Shown here one piece after another: positions 9,406 through 17,784 of a stretch of DNA of 64,000 bases; position 1 is the first letter of the stretch, and every line of letters begins with the position of its first letter. The stretch comes from Bosea sp. 124. Its GTDB lineage: Bacteria; Pseudomonadota; Alphaproteobacteria; Rhizobiales; Beijerinckiaceae. Location of the stretch: NCBI RefSeq assembly GCF_003046175.1, contig NZ_PZZM01000001.1, positions 815,001 through 879,000 of the forward strand, in the 5' to 3' direction. The translations under genes and the position numbers were made by a program. A model generated the notes under the pieces. It was not told the origin of the DNA and made no database searches. It saw only the letters and a list, made by a program, of their open reading frames with translations.

Positions 9406-10935
9406 TCAGCGACTGCCCATCGCCATGGCGACCTTCTCGCGCCGGCGCTCCATGGAGGATGGAATCCGCAGGGATTCCCGGTATTTCGCCACGGTACGGC
9501 GGGCGATATCGATGCCGCCGGCCTTGAGCCGCGCGACGATCGCATCGTCGGAGAGGACATCGGCCGGGGCCTCGTCATCGATCATCTGCCTGATGCGGAA
9601 GCGCACCGCCTCGGCCGAGTGCGCCTCGCCATAGCCCGTGGCGGCGATCGCGGCCGAGAAGAAGTACTTCATCTCGAAGACGCCGCGAGAGCAGATCAGG
9701 TACTTGTTCGAGGTCACGCGCGAGACGGTCGATTCATGCATGCCGATCGCATCCGCCACGGTCTTCAGGTTCAGCGGGCGCAGATGCTCGACGCCATGGG
9801 CGAAGAAGCCGTCCTGCTGGCGGACGATTTCGCTCGCCACCTTCAGGATGGTGCGGGCGCGCTGCTCCAGCGAGCGCGTCAGCCAGTTCGCCGTCTGCAG
9901 GCATTCGGCGATGAAGGCCTTGTCCTCGTCGTTGCGCGCCGCCTTGGAGACGCGGGCATGATAGGTCTGGTTGATCAGCACGCGCGGCAGCGTGTCGGGG
10001 TTGAGGTCGACCAGCCAGGAGCCATCCGGTGCGGCGCGGATGAAGACGTCCGGCACCACGGTCTCGGCGGTCGAGCCGCCGAAGCCGCGGCCGGGCTTCG
10101 GATCGAGCCGCCGGATCTCGGCGACCATGTCGGCGATATCCTCGTCATCGACGCCGCAGAGCCGCTTCAGCGCGACGAAATCGCGCTTGGCGACCAGGTG
10201 AAGATTGGCGACGAGCGCCTGCATCGCCGGGTCGAAACGGTCGCGATCGCGAAGCTGGATCGACAGGCATTCGCAGACGTCGCGCGCCGCCACGCCGGAG
10301 GGGTCGAAGCCCTGGACGATGCGGAGCACGCCCTCGACCCGGGCGACCGGGACGCCGAGCCGCTCCGCGATGCCGGAAATGGGCTCGCCGAGATAACCGG
10401 AATCGTCGACCGCATCGATGAGGTGGCGGCCGATCAGGCGGTCGGCCGGCTCATGGACCGCGAGGTCGAGCTGCGTGCTGAGATGGTCGTGCAGCGAGGC
10501 TTCCACCGTCAGGCTGCTCTCGAAGCCCTCCGGCCCCTCCTCGAAGGAGCCGCCCGAACCGCCATAGGCGCCGCCGATGATCGGCAGGCTGTCGGCGCCG
10601 CGCGTATCGAGCCGCGCCACGCTCGGCTGCTCGCCCTGGAAGACGTTGTCGAGCCCGGTGCCGAGGCGGGTCTCCATGCCCTCCTGGCTGTTCAGACTCT
10701 CGGCGCGGGCATAGGTCTCGGGGTCGGCGGCATGGGCATCGTCGCCGCCATTGGCTTGAAACGGGCCGTCCGAGGCGTCGTCGCGCTCCAGCAGCGGGTT
10801 GCGCTCAAGTTCGCCCTCGACGAAATTCTGCAATTCGAGATGCGACAATTGCAGAAGCTTGATCGCCTGCAGCAGCTGCGGCGTCATCACCAGGGACTGG
10901 CCCTGGCGCAGCTCCATGCGTGGCATCATCGCCAT
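9406..10935 (-). CDS. rpoN: RNA polymerase sigma-54 factor
   Basis: A 509-residue sigma-54, needed for enhancer-dependent transcription of nitrogen and other genes. Region I (MELRQGQSLVMTPQLLQAIK, from residue 7) contacts activators; an acidic, variable region II follows (about 50-130); the core-binding and HTH regions fill the middle; the RpoN box ARRTVAKYRE is at about 478-487. The ATG at 10935 follows AAAGGATCG. It lies downstream of lptB with a 268 bp gap in which I see no gene, and upstream of hpf-ptsN, the classic arrangement. Confidence 0.97.
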   Translation of the reverse strand: MAMMPRMELRQGQSLVMTPQLLQAIKLLQLSHLELQNFVEGELERNPLLERDDASDGPFQANGGDDAHAADPETYARAESLNSQEGMETRLGTGLDNVFQGEQPSVARLDTRGADSLPIIGGAYGGSGGSFEEGPEGFESSLTVEASLHDHLSTQLDLAVHEPADRLIGRHLIDAVDDSGYLGEPISGIAERLGVPVARVEGVLRIVQGFDPSGVAARDVCECLSIQLRDRDRFDPAMQALVANLHLVAKRDFVALKRLCGVDDEDIADMVAEIRRLDPKPGRGFGGSTAETVVPDVFIRAAPDGSWLVDLNPDTLPRVLINQTYHARVSKAARNDEDKAFIAECLQTANWLTRSLEQRARTILKVASEIVRQQDGFFAHGVEHLRPLNLKTVADAIGMHESTVSRVTSNKYLICSRGVFEMKYFFSAAIAATGYGEAHSAEAVRFRIRQMIDDEAPADVLSDDAIVARLKAGGIDIARRTVAKYRESLRIPSSMERRREKVAMAMGSR

Positions 10936-11203
10936 TGCGGCATCGATCCTTTCATGTCAGCGCGCCATTTCGGCACACTTCTTGCTTGGACGACAGACTA
11001 GCGCCGTCCGACGGGCGCGTCAAAGCCTTGCCTCATCATTGTGCAGGGAAATTAATGCACCGCAACATGAGCAGGATGCAGGCAGCCGGATTTCGGCGCC
11101 GGCAGCGGCGCATGCGGGCTTTCCATGAGGATCCGGCCAGGACGCCACGCGGCGAAGAGCCGCGCCTGCGGGCGTGGCTCCGGAGAGCCGCGAAATTCCG
11201 ACG

Positions 11204-12088
11204 CTAAAGCCGGAAATCCTCGCCGAGATAGACGCGGCGGACATCGGCATTGGCGATGATCTCGGCCGGGGAGCCCTCGGTCAGCACGCGGCCCGAATGG
11301 ATGATATAGGCGCGGTCGACGAGCCCGAGCGTCTCGCGGACATTGTGGTCCGTGATCAGAACGCCGATGCCGCGATCGGTGAGCTGGCGCACCAGTGCCT
11401 GGATGTCACCCACGGCGATGGGGTCGATGCCCGCGAAGGGCTCGTCGAGCAGGATGAAGGAGGGCTTACCGGCGAGCGCCCGCGCGATCTCGCAGCGGCG
11501 CCGCTCGCCGCCCGAAAGGGCGATCGAGGGCGCCTTGCGCAAGCGGGCGATGTTGAATTCCTCGAGCAGGGTGTCGAGCTGGCGCTCGCGGCTCTTGCGA
11601 TTGGGCTCCACCACCTCGAGCACCGCACGGATATTGTCCTCGACGCTGAGACCGCGAAAGATCGAGGCCTCCTGCGGCAGGTAGCCGATGCCGAGGCGGG
11701 CGCGCTGGTACATCGGCAACTGCGTGATGTCGTTGCCCTCGAGCGAGATCGTGCCGAGATCGGCCGCGACCAGGCCGGTGATCATGTAGAAGATCGTGGT
11801 CTTGCCGGCGCCGTTGGGGCCAAGCAGCCCGACGGCCTCGCCCTGGCGAAGATAGAGGCTCGCATCGGTGACGACCGTGCGGTCGCCATAGCTCTTGCGC
11901 AGGCCCCTGACGGCCAGGACGCCGGGGCCGCCGATCGCAGCGGCTTCCGAGGCGCTGGACGCATCGCTGCTGTCGCCGCCACCGAAACGGCCGAACAGGC
12001 GGGCGAACGCGCCTGCGCCGCGCTGCTGGGTCGGCGCCGGCGCGCGGCTGGGCTCCGTGTCGGATTGCGGCATGTCGGAGATCGTCAC
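11204..12088 (-). CDS. lptB: LPS export ABC transporter ATP-binding protein LptB
   Basis: The 294-residue ATPase of the LptB2FG transporter that extracts lipopolysaccharide from the inner membrane. Walker A GPNGAGKTT is at 90-98, the signature LSGGERRR near 191, Walker B ILLDEPFAGID near 215 and the H-loop in ITDHNVRE. The first 57 residues are an extra Ser/Ala/Gly-rich extension absent from the E. coli protein; a downstream start cannot be excluded, but none has a better ribosome site. It follows lptC-lptA on the same strand. Confidence 0.94.
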   Translation of the reverse strand: MTISDMPQSDTEPSRAPAPTQQRGAGAFARLFGRFGGGDSSDASSASEAAAIGGPGVLAVRGLRKSYGDRTVVTDASLYLRQGEAVGLLGPNGAGKTTIFYMITGLVAADLGTISLEGNDITQLPMYQRARLGIGYLPQEASIFRGLSVEDNIRAVLEVVEPNRKSRERQLDTLLEEFNIARLRKAPSIALSGGERRRCEIARALAGKPSFILLDEPFAGIDPIAVGDIQALVRQLTDRGIGVLITDHNVRETLGLVDRAYIIHSGRVLTEGSPAEIIANADVRRVYLGEDFRL

Positions 12089-12166
12089 TGCGGTGAACTG
12101 CGCCTGGTCTGGAGTTGCTGTCGGCCGTCGCCGTGAACCGCGCCGGAGAGACGCGACCCGGGCCGG

Positions 12167-12901
12167 CTAGTTGGTCGGCGTCGCCGGCTTGGCAGGTGTG
12201 GCGCCCGCGGCGGGCTTCGCCCCCGGCTTGTTGGCGTCGGCGGAGTTCGGCACGAAGAAGCCCTGGACGCGACCGCCCTTGTTGGTCTCGACATTGGCGA
12301 TGCCGGTGACGGTGTTGTAGGTCAGCTTCTCGCCGCGCGTGATGTTGGGGCCGTCGTTCAGCGCGACATTGCCCGTCATGATCACCTGATTATTGGCGCG
12401 GTCGAAGACGGCATTGTCAGAGGTCGCGGCCTGCGTCTTTGAGACGACGGTGACCGGCCCCTTGCATTCGATGCGCTTGATCGAGCTGTCGTTCGACTGG
12501 CCGGGCGCCGCCGCGGCAGCCGGCGCGGCCGGCGCAGCGGCCGCGGGCTTTGCTCCCGCGCCGGTCTGCCCGCCGCGTCCTTCGTAGAACACGGTCATGA
12601 TCGAGCAGCGGACCGTGGTCTCGCCCTGGACGGCAACGACATTGCCGCTGAACACGGCGCGGTTGTCCTTGTCGAGCACGTCGAGCTTGTCCGCGTCGAT
12701 CTTGATCGGCTCCTTGCTGTCGCCGCCGAGGCCTCCGAGCGGGGAGTTCGCGCCACCGCCACGGCCACGCCCCTGCGCGAAGCCATCCTGCGGCAGAAAG
12801 ACTAGCAGGGCGGCCGCGACGGCCGCTAGCGCGGCGGCCTGCCGGGAGACGGCGCCGAAACGCGCGAGGCTCAAAGGGCGAATGGCTGGCTGCATTGTCA
12901 C
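12167..12901 (-). CDS. lptA: Lipopolysaccharide transport periplasmic protein LptA
   Basis: A 244-residue periplasmic OstA-domain protein that forms the bridge carrying LPS between membranes. A signal peptide (hydrophobic residues 20-38, cleavage after GFAQ) precedes a Gly-rich linker; the beta-jellyroll repeats begin at IKIDADKLDVLDKDNRAVF and run to about 215, interrupted by an Ala/Pro-rich insertion (about 112-135). The C-terminus is Pro/Ala-rich. Its start overlaps the lptC stop by 4 bp, so the two are translationally coupled. Confidence 0.92.
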   Translation of the reverse strand: MTMQPAIRPLSLARFGAVSRQAAALAAVAAALLVFLPQDGFAQGRGRGGGANSPLGGLGGDSKEPIKIDADKLDVLDKDNRAVFSGNVVAVQGETTVRCSIMTVFYEGRGGQTGAGAKPAAAAPAAPAAAAAPGQSNDSSIKRIECKGPVTVVSKTQAATSDNAVFDRANNQVIMTGNVALNDGPNITRGEKLTYNTVTGIANVETNKGGRVQGFFVPNSADANKPGAKPAAGATPAKPATPTN

Positions 12902-13686
12902 TCTATGACCCCGTTCGGCTGGCTGCCCGTCGACGACGCCTCGCCGGATAGCGGAGAGCGCCCAGGCGCGAGCAGTTCTGGCGCAGGCGTACTGCCTTCA
13001 CGCTCCGGGCCTGCGATCACGCCGGCGGGCGCATTCGGAATATAGGCGCGGACACGGCCCTGGAAAACGATCAGTGCGCCATTGTCCTTCACGTCGAGCG
13101 AGTCGGCATCGACCGTGGTGGTACCGAGGATGACCTTCACCGGCTCCTTCGAGACCACCGTCCCGCCCTTGAAATCGACGTCGGCGGTCCGCATGCGAAT
13201 ATCGTAGCCGCCTTCGGTCTTGACCCGGACATCGTCGACGAGACGCAGCTTCTCCTTCTGCGTGTCGAAGAGGCCTGTCTTGGCGTTCACCGTGACCCAG
13301 CCCTCGCGCTCCATCTGCAGCCGGGCCGTCAGCGTCTGCAGTTCGATCTGCGTCGGATTTCGGATCTCCTGAAGCGCCGCCTCGGCGGTGACCTCATAGG
13401 GACGGTTGTCCTTGCGGTAGCCCGAGAGGCGCGGCGTATCCATCTTCACCTTGCCGCCGGAGATGCCGACAGCGCCGAGCGACAGGTTGGCGACGCCGCG
13501 CAGCGGATTGAGGAAGGGCGCCACGATCAGCACAAGCACCGCAACGGCGGCACTGATCGGGATCGCGCGACGCAGAAAGCGCACCAGCATCGTGTGCCGG
13601 CGCGCGGAACCGAAGGCCGCCTGCCGGCGTGCCATGGGCCCATCGGGGCGGGCGGCCCAGTCATTCGATGTCATCGCCACAGTCAT
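12898..13686 (-). CDS. lptC: LPS export ABC transporter periplasmic protein LptC
   Basis: A 262-residue bitopic protein: a basic cytoplasmic N-terminus, one membrane segment (about residues 42-64) and a periplasmic LptC/OstA-like beta fold containing the MDTPRLSGYRKDNRPYEV signature and LVDDVRVKTEGG. It docks LptB2FG to LptA. Longer than E. coli LptC, as is usual in alphaproteobacteria. Coupled to lptA by a 4 bp overlap; the RNase D gene lies upstream on the same strand. Confidence 0.92.
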   Translation of the reverse strand: MTVAMTSNDWAARPDGPMARRQAAFGSARRHTMLVRFLRRAIPISAAVAVLVLIVAPFLNPLRGVANLSLGAVGISGGKVKMDTPRLSGYRKDNRPYEVTAEAALQEIRNPTQIELQTLTARLQMEREGWVTVNAKTGLFDTQKEKLRLVDDVRVKTEGGYDIRMRTADVDFKGGTVVSKEPVKVILGTTTVDADSLDVKDNGALIVFQGRVRAYIPNAPAGVIAGPEREGSTPAPELLAPGRSPLSGEASSTGSQPNGVIE

Positions 13687-13760
13687 GTCCCGCGCAATGG
13701 CAGTCGCTAACGGTTTTTTCGTGTCTTCCGACGCGCGCCCCCGCGCCGGCTACCCACCGT

Positions 13761-13804
13761 CAGACCGACGCAAGAAGGCCTGCTGACAGACGCAAGAAGG
13801 CCTG
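13761..13804 (-). repeat. 22 bp tandem duplication just downstream of the RNase D gene
   Basis: Units 13761-13782 and 13783-13804 match at 20 of 22 positions and share GACGCAAGAAGGCCTG exactly. They begin 7 bp past the RNase D stop codon and fill part of the gap to lptC. Confidence 0.85.
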
Positions 13805-13811
13805 GAATTTG

Positions 13812-14426
13812 TCAAGTGTGAGCAAAAATGTCGTTCTCGGGCCAGCCTGCCAGATCGAGCTCGGCGCGGAAGGGCAGGAAGTCGAAACAGGCCCTGGCGA
13901 GATCGGTGCGGCCCTCGCGGGTGAGCATCATCTCGAGCCGTGCATGCAACGCGTGCAGGTGCAGCACATCCGATGCCGCATAGGTGAGCTGGGCATCGCT
14001 CAGTGCGTCGGCGCCCCAATCGGAGGATTGCTGCTGCTTCGAGAGCTCGATGCCGAGCAGTTCGCGTACCAGATCCTTGAGCCCATGCCGGTCGGTATAG
14101 GTGCGGGTCAGCTTCGACGCGATCTTGGTGCAGTAGACCGGGCCGGTGACGACACCGAAGGCCTTGCGCAGCACCGCAATATCGAATCGCGCGAAATGGA
14201 ACAGCTTGAGGACCGCCGGGTCTTCCAGAAGCCGGATCAGATTAGCCGGACGCTCGGCGCCCTTCGGGATCTGCACGACATCGGCTGTGCCGTCGCCGCG
14301 GGAAAGCTGAACCACGCAGAGGCGGTCCCGGTGCGGGTTGAGCCCGAGCGTCTCGGTGTCGATCGCGACGCTTGCGCCGGCGTCGAAGCCGTCGGGCAGG
14401 TCGCCGCGATGGAAACGGATGGTCAT
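13812..14426 (-). CDS. Ribonuclease D-like 3'-5' exonuclease
   Basis: A 204-residue DEDDy-family exonuclease made of the catalytic domain only; it lacks the HRDC domain of E. coli RNase D. Motif I is AIDTETLGL (about residue 22), motif II HFARFDIAVLRK (about 77), and motif III LTYAASDVLHL (about 148) with the Tyr of the DEDDy class. It is the usual first gene before lptCAB in Rhizobiales. Likely role in RNA 3' trimming; the specific substrate is unknown. Confidence 0.9.
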   Translation of the reverse strand: MTIRFHRGDLPDGFDAGASVAIDTETLGLNPHRDRLCVVQLSRGDGTADVVQIPKGAERPANLIRLLEDPAVLKLFHFARFDIAVLRKAFGVVTGPVYCTKIASKLTRTYTDRHGLKDLVRELLGIELSKQQQSSDWGADALSDAQLTYAASDVLHLHALHARLEMMLTREGRTDLARACFDFLPFRAELDLAGWPENDIFAHT

Positions 14427-14663
14427 GTCGCAAACCTCGCTCGGGCGCTTGCACGCCCCTCAAACCGGATGCAGCCACGGCCGCACCACGTCTCAGACCC
14501 GTCTGCGGAATGCCGACATCTGCCGCCGCAGCTAGCGGCGCGGGCCGCGGCGTTCAAGCCTTTTCTGCGGCGCAAGGCGCCGGGTGCATGTTAACCCTTT
14601 ATTCACCATATCCTTCCAGCGCCGGCCGCGGCATGCGAGACAAGGGACATCGGAGCCTGACCC

Positions 14664-15143
14664 ATGTCCTTCATCCGCCTTTTTGCCGACTTCGACGGAC
14701 GCATCGGCCTCGGCCGCTTCTGGCTGGGGAGCGCGACGGTGGCGCTCGCTTTGCTCGCAATCCAGCATGTCGCCCCGGCCCTGTTCTTCTTCCAGGCAGA
14801 GAAGGTCGTCGCCTTCGCCAGCGCTTTCGCTCTGTTTCCCTGGGCGGCCCTCGCGGCCAAGCGCGCCACGGATCGCGGCAGCGCGCCGCTCTACGGCATT
14901 GTCCTGATCTGCGCGATCGTCCTGCCCGACCAGGTCAAGCCCTGGCTGCCCTACGCCTGGGCGCCCTCGCTCGACACAGTCTCGCTGATCGCCTGGCTGT
15001 TCGCGCTGGTCGATCTCGGCCTGATGCCTTCGGCGCGCGGCCTGCAGCCGCTTGCGGCGGACGGCACCGATGCTAAAGCGGACGCATGGACACAGCCTCG
15101 CTCCCACGCCCCGACCTCGATCCCCTCGACCCCGTCGCCCTGA
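14664..15143 (+). CDS. DUF805-like small membrane protein
   Basis: A 159-residue membrane protein with four hydrophobic segments (about 23-42, 46-64, 78-96, 108-126). The N-terminal FDGRIGLGRFWLG matches the opening motif of DUF805/YhaH-type proteins, whose function is unknown. GGAG lies 10 bases before the ATG. Its last 58 bp overlap the 5' end of dapE in another frame, which is more than usual; either the stop region is dispensable or the dapE start is later. The antisense ORF here looks like a shadow. Confidence 0.7.
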   Translation: MSFIRLFADFDGRIGLGRFWLGSATVALALLAIQHVAPALFFFQAEKVVAFASAFALFPWAALAAKRATDRGSAPLYGIVLICAIVLPDQVKPWLPYAWAPSLDTVSLIAWLFALVDLGLMPSARGLQPLAADGTDAKADAWTQPRSHAPTSIPSTPSP

Positions 15144-16288
15144 CGCAGGCACTGATCCGCTGCCCCTCGGTAACGCCGCATGATGGCGGCGCGCTGGCCC
15201 TGCTCGGCGCCGTGCTTTCGCGCGAAGGCTACAGCGTCGAGCGGCCCGTCTTCAGCGCGCCCGGCATGCCCGACATCGAAAACCTCTATGCGCGCATCGG
15301 CACGGAAGGCCCGGTCTTCGTCATAGCAGGTCATACCGATGTCGTGCCGGTCGGCGATGCGGCGGCCTGGACGCGTGACCCCTTCGGCGGAGCCGTCGCC
15401 GACGGCATGCTCCATGGGCGCGGCGCCTGCGACATGAAGGGCGGGCTCGCCGCGATGATGGCGGCCGCCCTGCGCTTCCGCCGCGAGAACCCGGACGCAC
15501 CCGGCTCGATCGCCTTCCTCGTCACCGGCGATGAGGAAGGCCCCGCCGTGAACGGCACGGTCAAGCTGCTCGACTGGGCGCATGAACGCGGCGAACGCTT
15601 CGATCATTGCCTGCTCGGCGAGCCGACCAACCCGGCCTCGATGAGCGACATGATCAAGATCGGCCGGCGCGGTTCGCTGACCGGCCGCCTGACCGTCAAC
15701 GGCAAGCAGGGCCATGTCGGCTATCCCCATCTCGCCGACAATCCGATCCGCGGCATGGTCCGCTTGCTGGCGGCGCTGGACGCGACGCCGCTCGACCGGG
15801 GTACCGCCCATTTCGACCCGAGCAATCTCGAGGTCACGACGCTCGATGTCGGCAATCCGGCGACGAATGTCGTGCCCGCCCAGGCCAAGGCGGTGTTCAA
15901 CATCCGCTTCAACGATGTCTGGACACCCGACACGCTCGCGGCCGAGATCGAGCGGCGGCTGCACGAGGCCGCGGGGAATTTCGTGCGTTACGAAATCAGC
16001 GTCGACCCGACCAATTCGGTCGCCTTCCTGACCCAGCCCGGCCCCTTCGTCGCGATGGTCGCCGATGCGGTCGAGGCCGAGACGGGCAAGCGGCCGGCGC
16101 TCTCGACCACCGGCGGCACCTCGGATGCGCGCTTCATCAAGAGCTACTGTCCGGTGGTCGAATACGGCGTCGTCGGCCAGACCATGCATCAGGTGAACGA
16201 ATGCGTCGCGGTGGCGGATCTGCTGACGCTGGAGCGGATTACGCATCGGCTGTTGCGCAGTTATTTTGCAGTGCAGCATAGCCCTTGA
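15086..16288 (+). CDS. dapE: Succinyl-diaminopimelate desuccinylase
   Basis: A 400-residue M20 zinc amidohydrolase making LL-diaminopimelate for lysine and peptidoglycan. Metal ligands are visible as AGHTDVVP (His83), GACDMKGG (Asp116), TGDEEG (Glu150/Glu151) and the late His in QTMHQVNE; the lid/dimer domain occupies about 185-300. The start at 15086 yields an N-terminal extension of about 15 residues over many DapE proteins. Convergent with truA beyond the membrane-protein gene. The stop overlaps a likely promoter for the next gene. Confidence 0.94.
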   Translation: MDTASLPRPDLDPLDPVALTQALIRCPSVTPHDGGALALLGAVLSREGYSVERPVFSAPGMPDIENLYARIGTEGPVFVIAGHTDVVPVGDAAAWTRDPFGGAVADGMLHGRGACDMKGGLAAMMAAALRFRRENPDAPGSIAFLVTGDEEGPAVNGTVKLLDWAHERGERFDHCLLGEPTNPASMSDMIKIGRRGSLTGRLTVNGKQGHVGYPHLADNPIRGMVRLLAALDATPLDRGTAHFDPSNLEVTTLDVGNPATNVVPAQAKAVFNIRFNDVWTPDTLAAEIERRLHEAAGNFVRYEISVDPTNSVAFLTQPGPFVAMVADAVEAETGKRPALSTTGGTSDARFIKSYCPVVEYGVVGQTMHQVNECVAVADLLTLERITHRLLRSYFAVQHSP

Positions 16289-16313
16289 CGCCCGCGCCTG
16301 ACGGGCCGATAGT
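16285..16313 (+). promoter_or_regulatory. Likely promoter of the 16346 membrane-protein gene
   Basis: TTGACG (16285-16290), 17 bp spacer, GATAGT (16308-16313). The -35 box overlaps the dapE stop codon. Transcription would begin near 16320. Confidence 0.5.
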
Positions 16314-16315
16314 CG

Positions 16316-16335
16316 CCTTAGACGAAAGTCTAAGG
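16316..16335 (+). promoter_or_regulatory. GAAA-tetraloop hairpin covering part of the ribosome site
   Basis: A perfect 8 bp stem (16316-16323 with 16328-16335) closed by GAAA. The 3' arm holds AAGG of the AAGGAG Shine-Dalgarno that serves the ATG at 16346, so it could reduce translation or stabilise the 5' end. Confidence 0.55.
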
Positions 16336-16345
16336 AGCTTGGCTC

Positions 16346-16933
16346 ATGAGGCTTGCCGCTGAGGATGTGACGCGATCGTTGCGCGGGGCATGGCGCCTGA
16401 TGACGCGCGGCTCCGAAGCACTGCAGGAACTCGACCTGTCGCGCGACGGCTTCTGGCGCTCTTTCCTCGCCTTCGCGCTGATGCTGCCGGCGACCGTCGC
16501 GATTCTGGCGGCCGTGCGCATCCTGGCCGGCCTGCCCAACACCGCGGGACTGTTCGCATCACCGCAACTGGTGATGGTGGTGATCGGCGCGGAATTTCTG
16601 GCTATTCTCGCGGTCCCTGCCCTGCTGATCGGGCTGGCTCCCGGCCTCGCCCACGCGCCGCGCTTCACCAGCTTCGTCATCGCCTGGAACTGGGCCGGCA
16701 TCGTCTCGGCCAGCCTGATGGCCGTGCCGGCTGCCGTCTTCGCCATCGGCTGGTCGAATCCGGGCCTCGCCGGCGTTCAGGCACTGGCCTTCGGCCTGAT
16801 CGTGCTCAGGCTGCGCTATTGCGTGGCCCGCGCCGCCTTCGGCGCGGAGAGCCGGATCGCCGCCCCGATCGTGCTCGCGAGCGTGGTCGCGGATTACGGC
16901 GTGGTGCGGCTCTTCGGGCTGCTGCCGCTCTGA
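16346..16933 (+). CDS. Integral membrane protein of unknown function
   Basis: A 195-residue protein with an amphipathic N-terminus and about five membrane segments (roughly 36-58, 70-95, 103-125, 132-150, 168-190). It resembles uncharacterised alphaproteobacterial membrane proteins often found near dapE/truA; no catalytic motif is visible. AAGGAG sits 8 bases before the ATG. It faces truA, with 43 bp between the stops. Function cannot be inferred. Confidence 0.7.
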   Translation: MRLAAEDVTRSLRGAWRLMTRGSEALQELDLSRDGFWRSFLAFALMLPATVAILAAVRILAGLPNTAGLFASPQLVMVVIGAEFLAILAVPALLIGLAPGLAHAPRFTSFVIAWNWAGIVSASLMAVPAAVFAIGWSNPGLAGVQALAFGLIVLRLRYCVARAAFGAESRIAAPIVLASVVADYGVVRLFGLLPL

Positions 16934-16976
16934 AGCGTCCGCGTTCGCGCGACTGGTCTCACCCCGGACGCCTGCC

Positions 16977-17714
16977 TCAGTAATCCACCCCGGCCAGATA
17001 CAGACCGCAGGGCGGCGCGAGCGCGGCACATTGCGAACGGTCGCGCGCGGCCAGAACCTTGCCCAGCCTGTTCTCCGGCCAGCGCCCCGCCCCGACCATC
17101 TTCAGGCAGCCGACGATCGAACGGACCTGATGATGGAGGAAGGAGCGGGCATGGACATAGACCACGATCTCGTCGCCCTCGCGGCGGACATCGAGCCGGT
17201 CCAGCGTCCGCATCGGGCTGTTGGCCTGGCATTCGGCCGCGCGGAAGGTGGTGAAGTCGTGATGGCCGAGCAAAGCCTTGGCCGAACGGTCCATCGCCTC
17301 GTGATCGAGTTTCACCGGAACGTGCCAGAGCCGGTCGCGATCGAGCGCCGGCTGCGCGCGCCGGTCGATGATGCGGTAGATGTAATAGCGCCGCTTTGCC
17401 GAGATGCGCGCGTCGAAATCGTCAGGCACCGCCTCGGCACTGACGACGGCCACCGGCAGGCGCTTGAGACGGGCGTTGCTGGCATCGCGCACCACATCGC
17501 TGCGCCACTCCTTGTCGAGATCGACATGGGCGACCTGATGCGTGGCATGGACGCCGGCATCGGTGCGCCCAGCGCAGTGCAGCCGCACGGCATGGCCGCA
17601 GAAGGCTTCAACCGCCTCCTCGACGCTCTGCTGCACGGAGGGCCCGTTGAGCTGGCGCTGCCAGCCCGAGAAGGGCGTACCGTCATATTCGATGACGAGC
17701 TTGTAGCGCGGCAT
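16977..17714 (-). CDS. truA: tRNA pseudouridine(38-40) synthase TruA
   Basis: A 245-residue pseudouridine synthase acting on the anticodon stem-loop. The catalytic aspartate is in GRTDAGVHA (Asp52); MPRYKLVIEYDGTPFSGWQ and the FLHHQVRSIVG C-terminal motif are typical. It is the last gene of def-fmt-truA. The ATG at 17714 lies right beside one copy of a 15 bp repeat whose other copy ends fmt, and a palindromic element separates the two genes. Confidence 0.96.
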   Translation of the reverse strand: MPRYKLVIEYDGTPFSGWQRQLNGPSVQQSVEEAVEAFCGHAVRLHCAGRTDAGVHATHQVAHVDLDKEWRSDVVRDASNARLKRLPVAVVSAEAVPDDFDARISAKRRYYIYRIIDRRAQPALDRDRLWHVPVKLDHEAMDRSAKALLGHHDFTTFRAAECQANSPMRTLDRLDVRREGDEIVVYVHARSFLHHQVRSIVGCLKMVGAGRWPENRLGKVLAARDRSQCAALAPPCGLYLAGVDY

Positions 17715-17715
17715 C

Positions 17716-17784
17716 AGAGCCTGCCGCCGGAAAATGGGACGCGGTTTTCGGACAACGGCATGTTCCGCTAGAGCCTGCCGCCGG
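17716..17784. repeat. Palindromic element flanked by 15 bp direct repeats, between fmt and truA
   Basis: AGAGCCTGCCGCCGG occurs at 17716-17730 and again at 17770-17784, the latter inside the fmt 3' end including its TAG. Between them lies an imperfect palindrome centred on GGAAAATGGGACGCGGTTTTC. The same architecture (gaaa-x-GGG...CCG-tttt inside outer arms) recurs at 27081-27131 and 54459-54507. Confidence 0.75.

Noticed and set aside
14532..15152. A 206-codon minus-strand frame opposite the DUF805-like gene
   Set aside because: The plus-strand product has four membrane spans, the FDGRIG motif and a ribosome site; the antisense product is charged and repetitive with no start signal.
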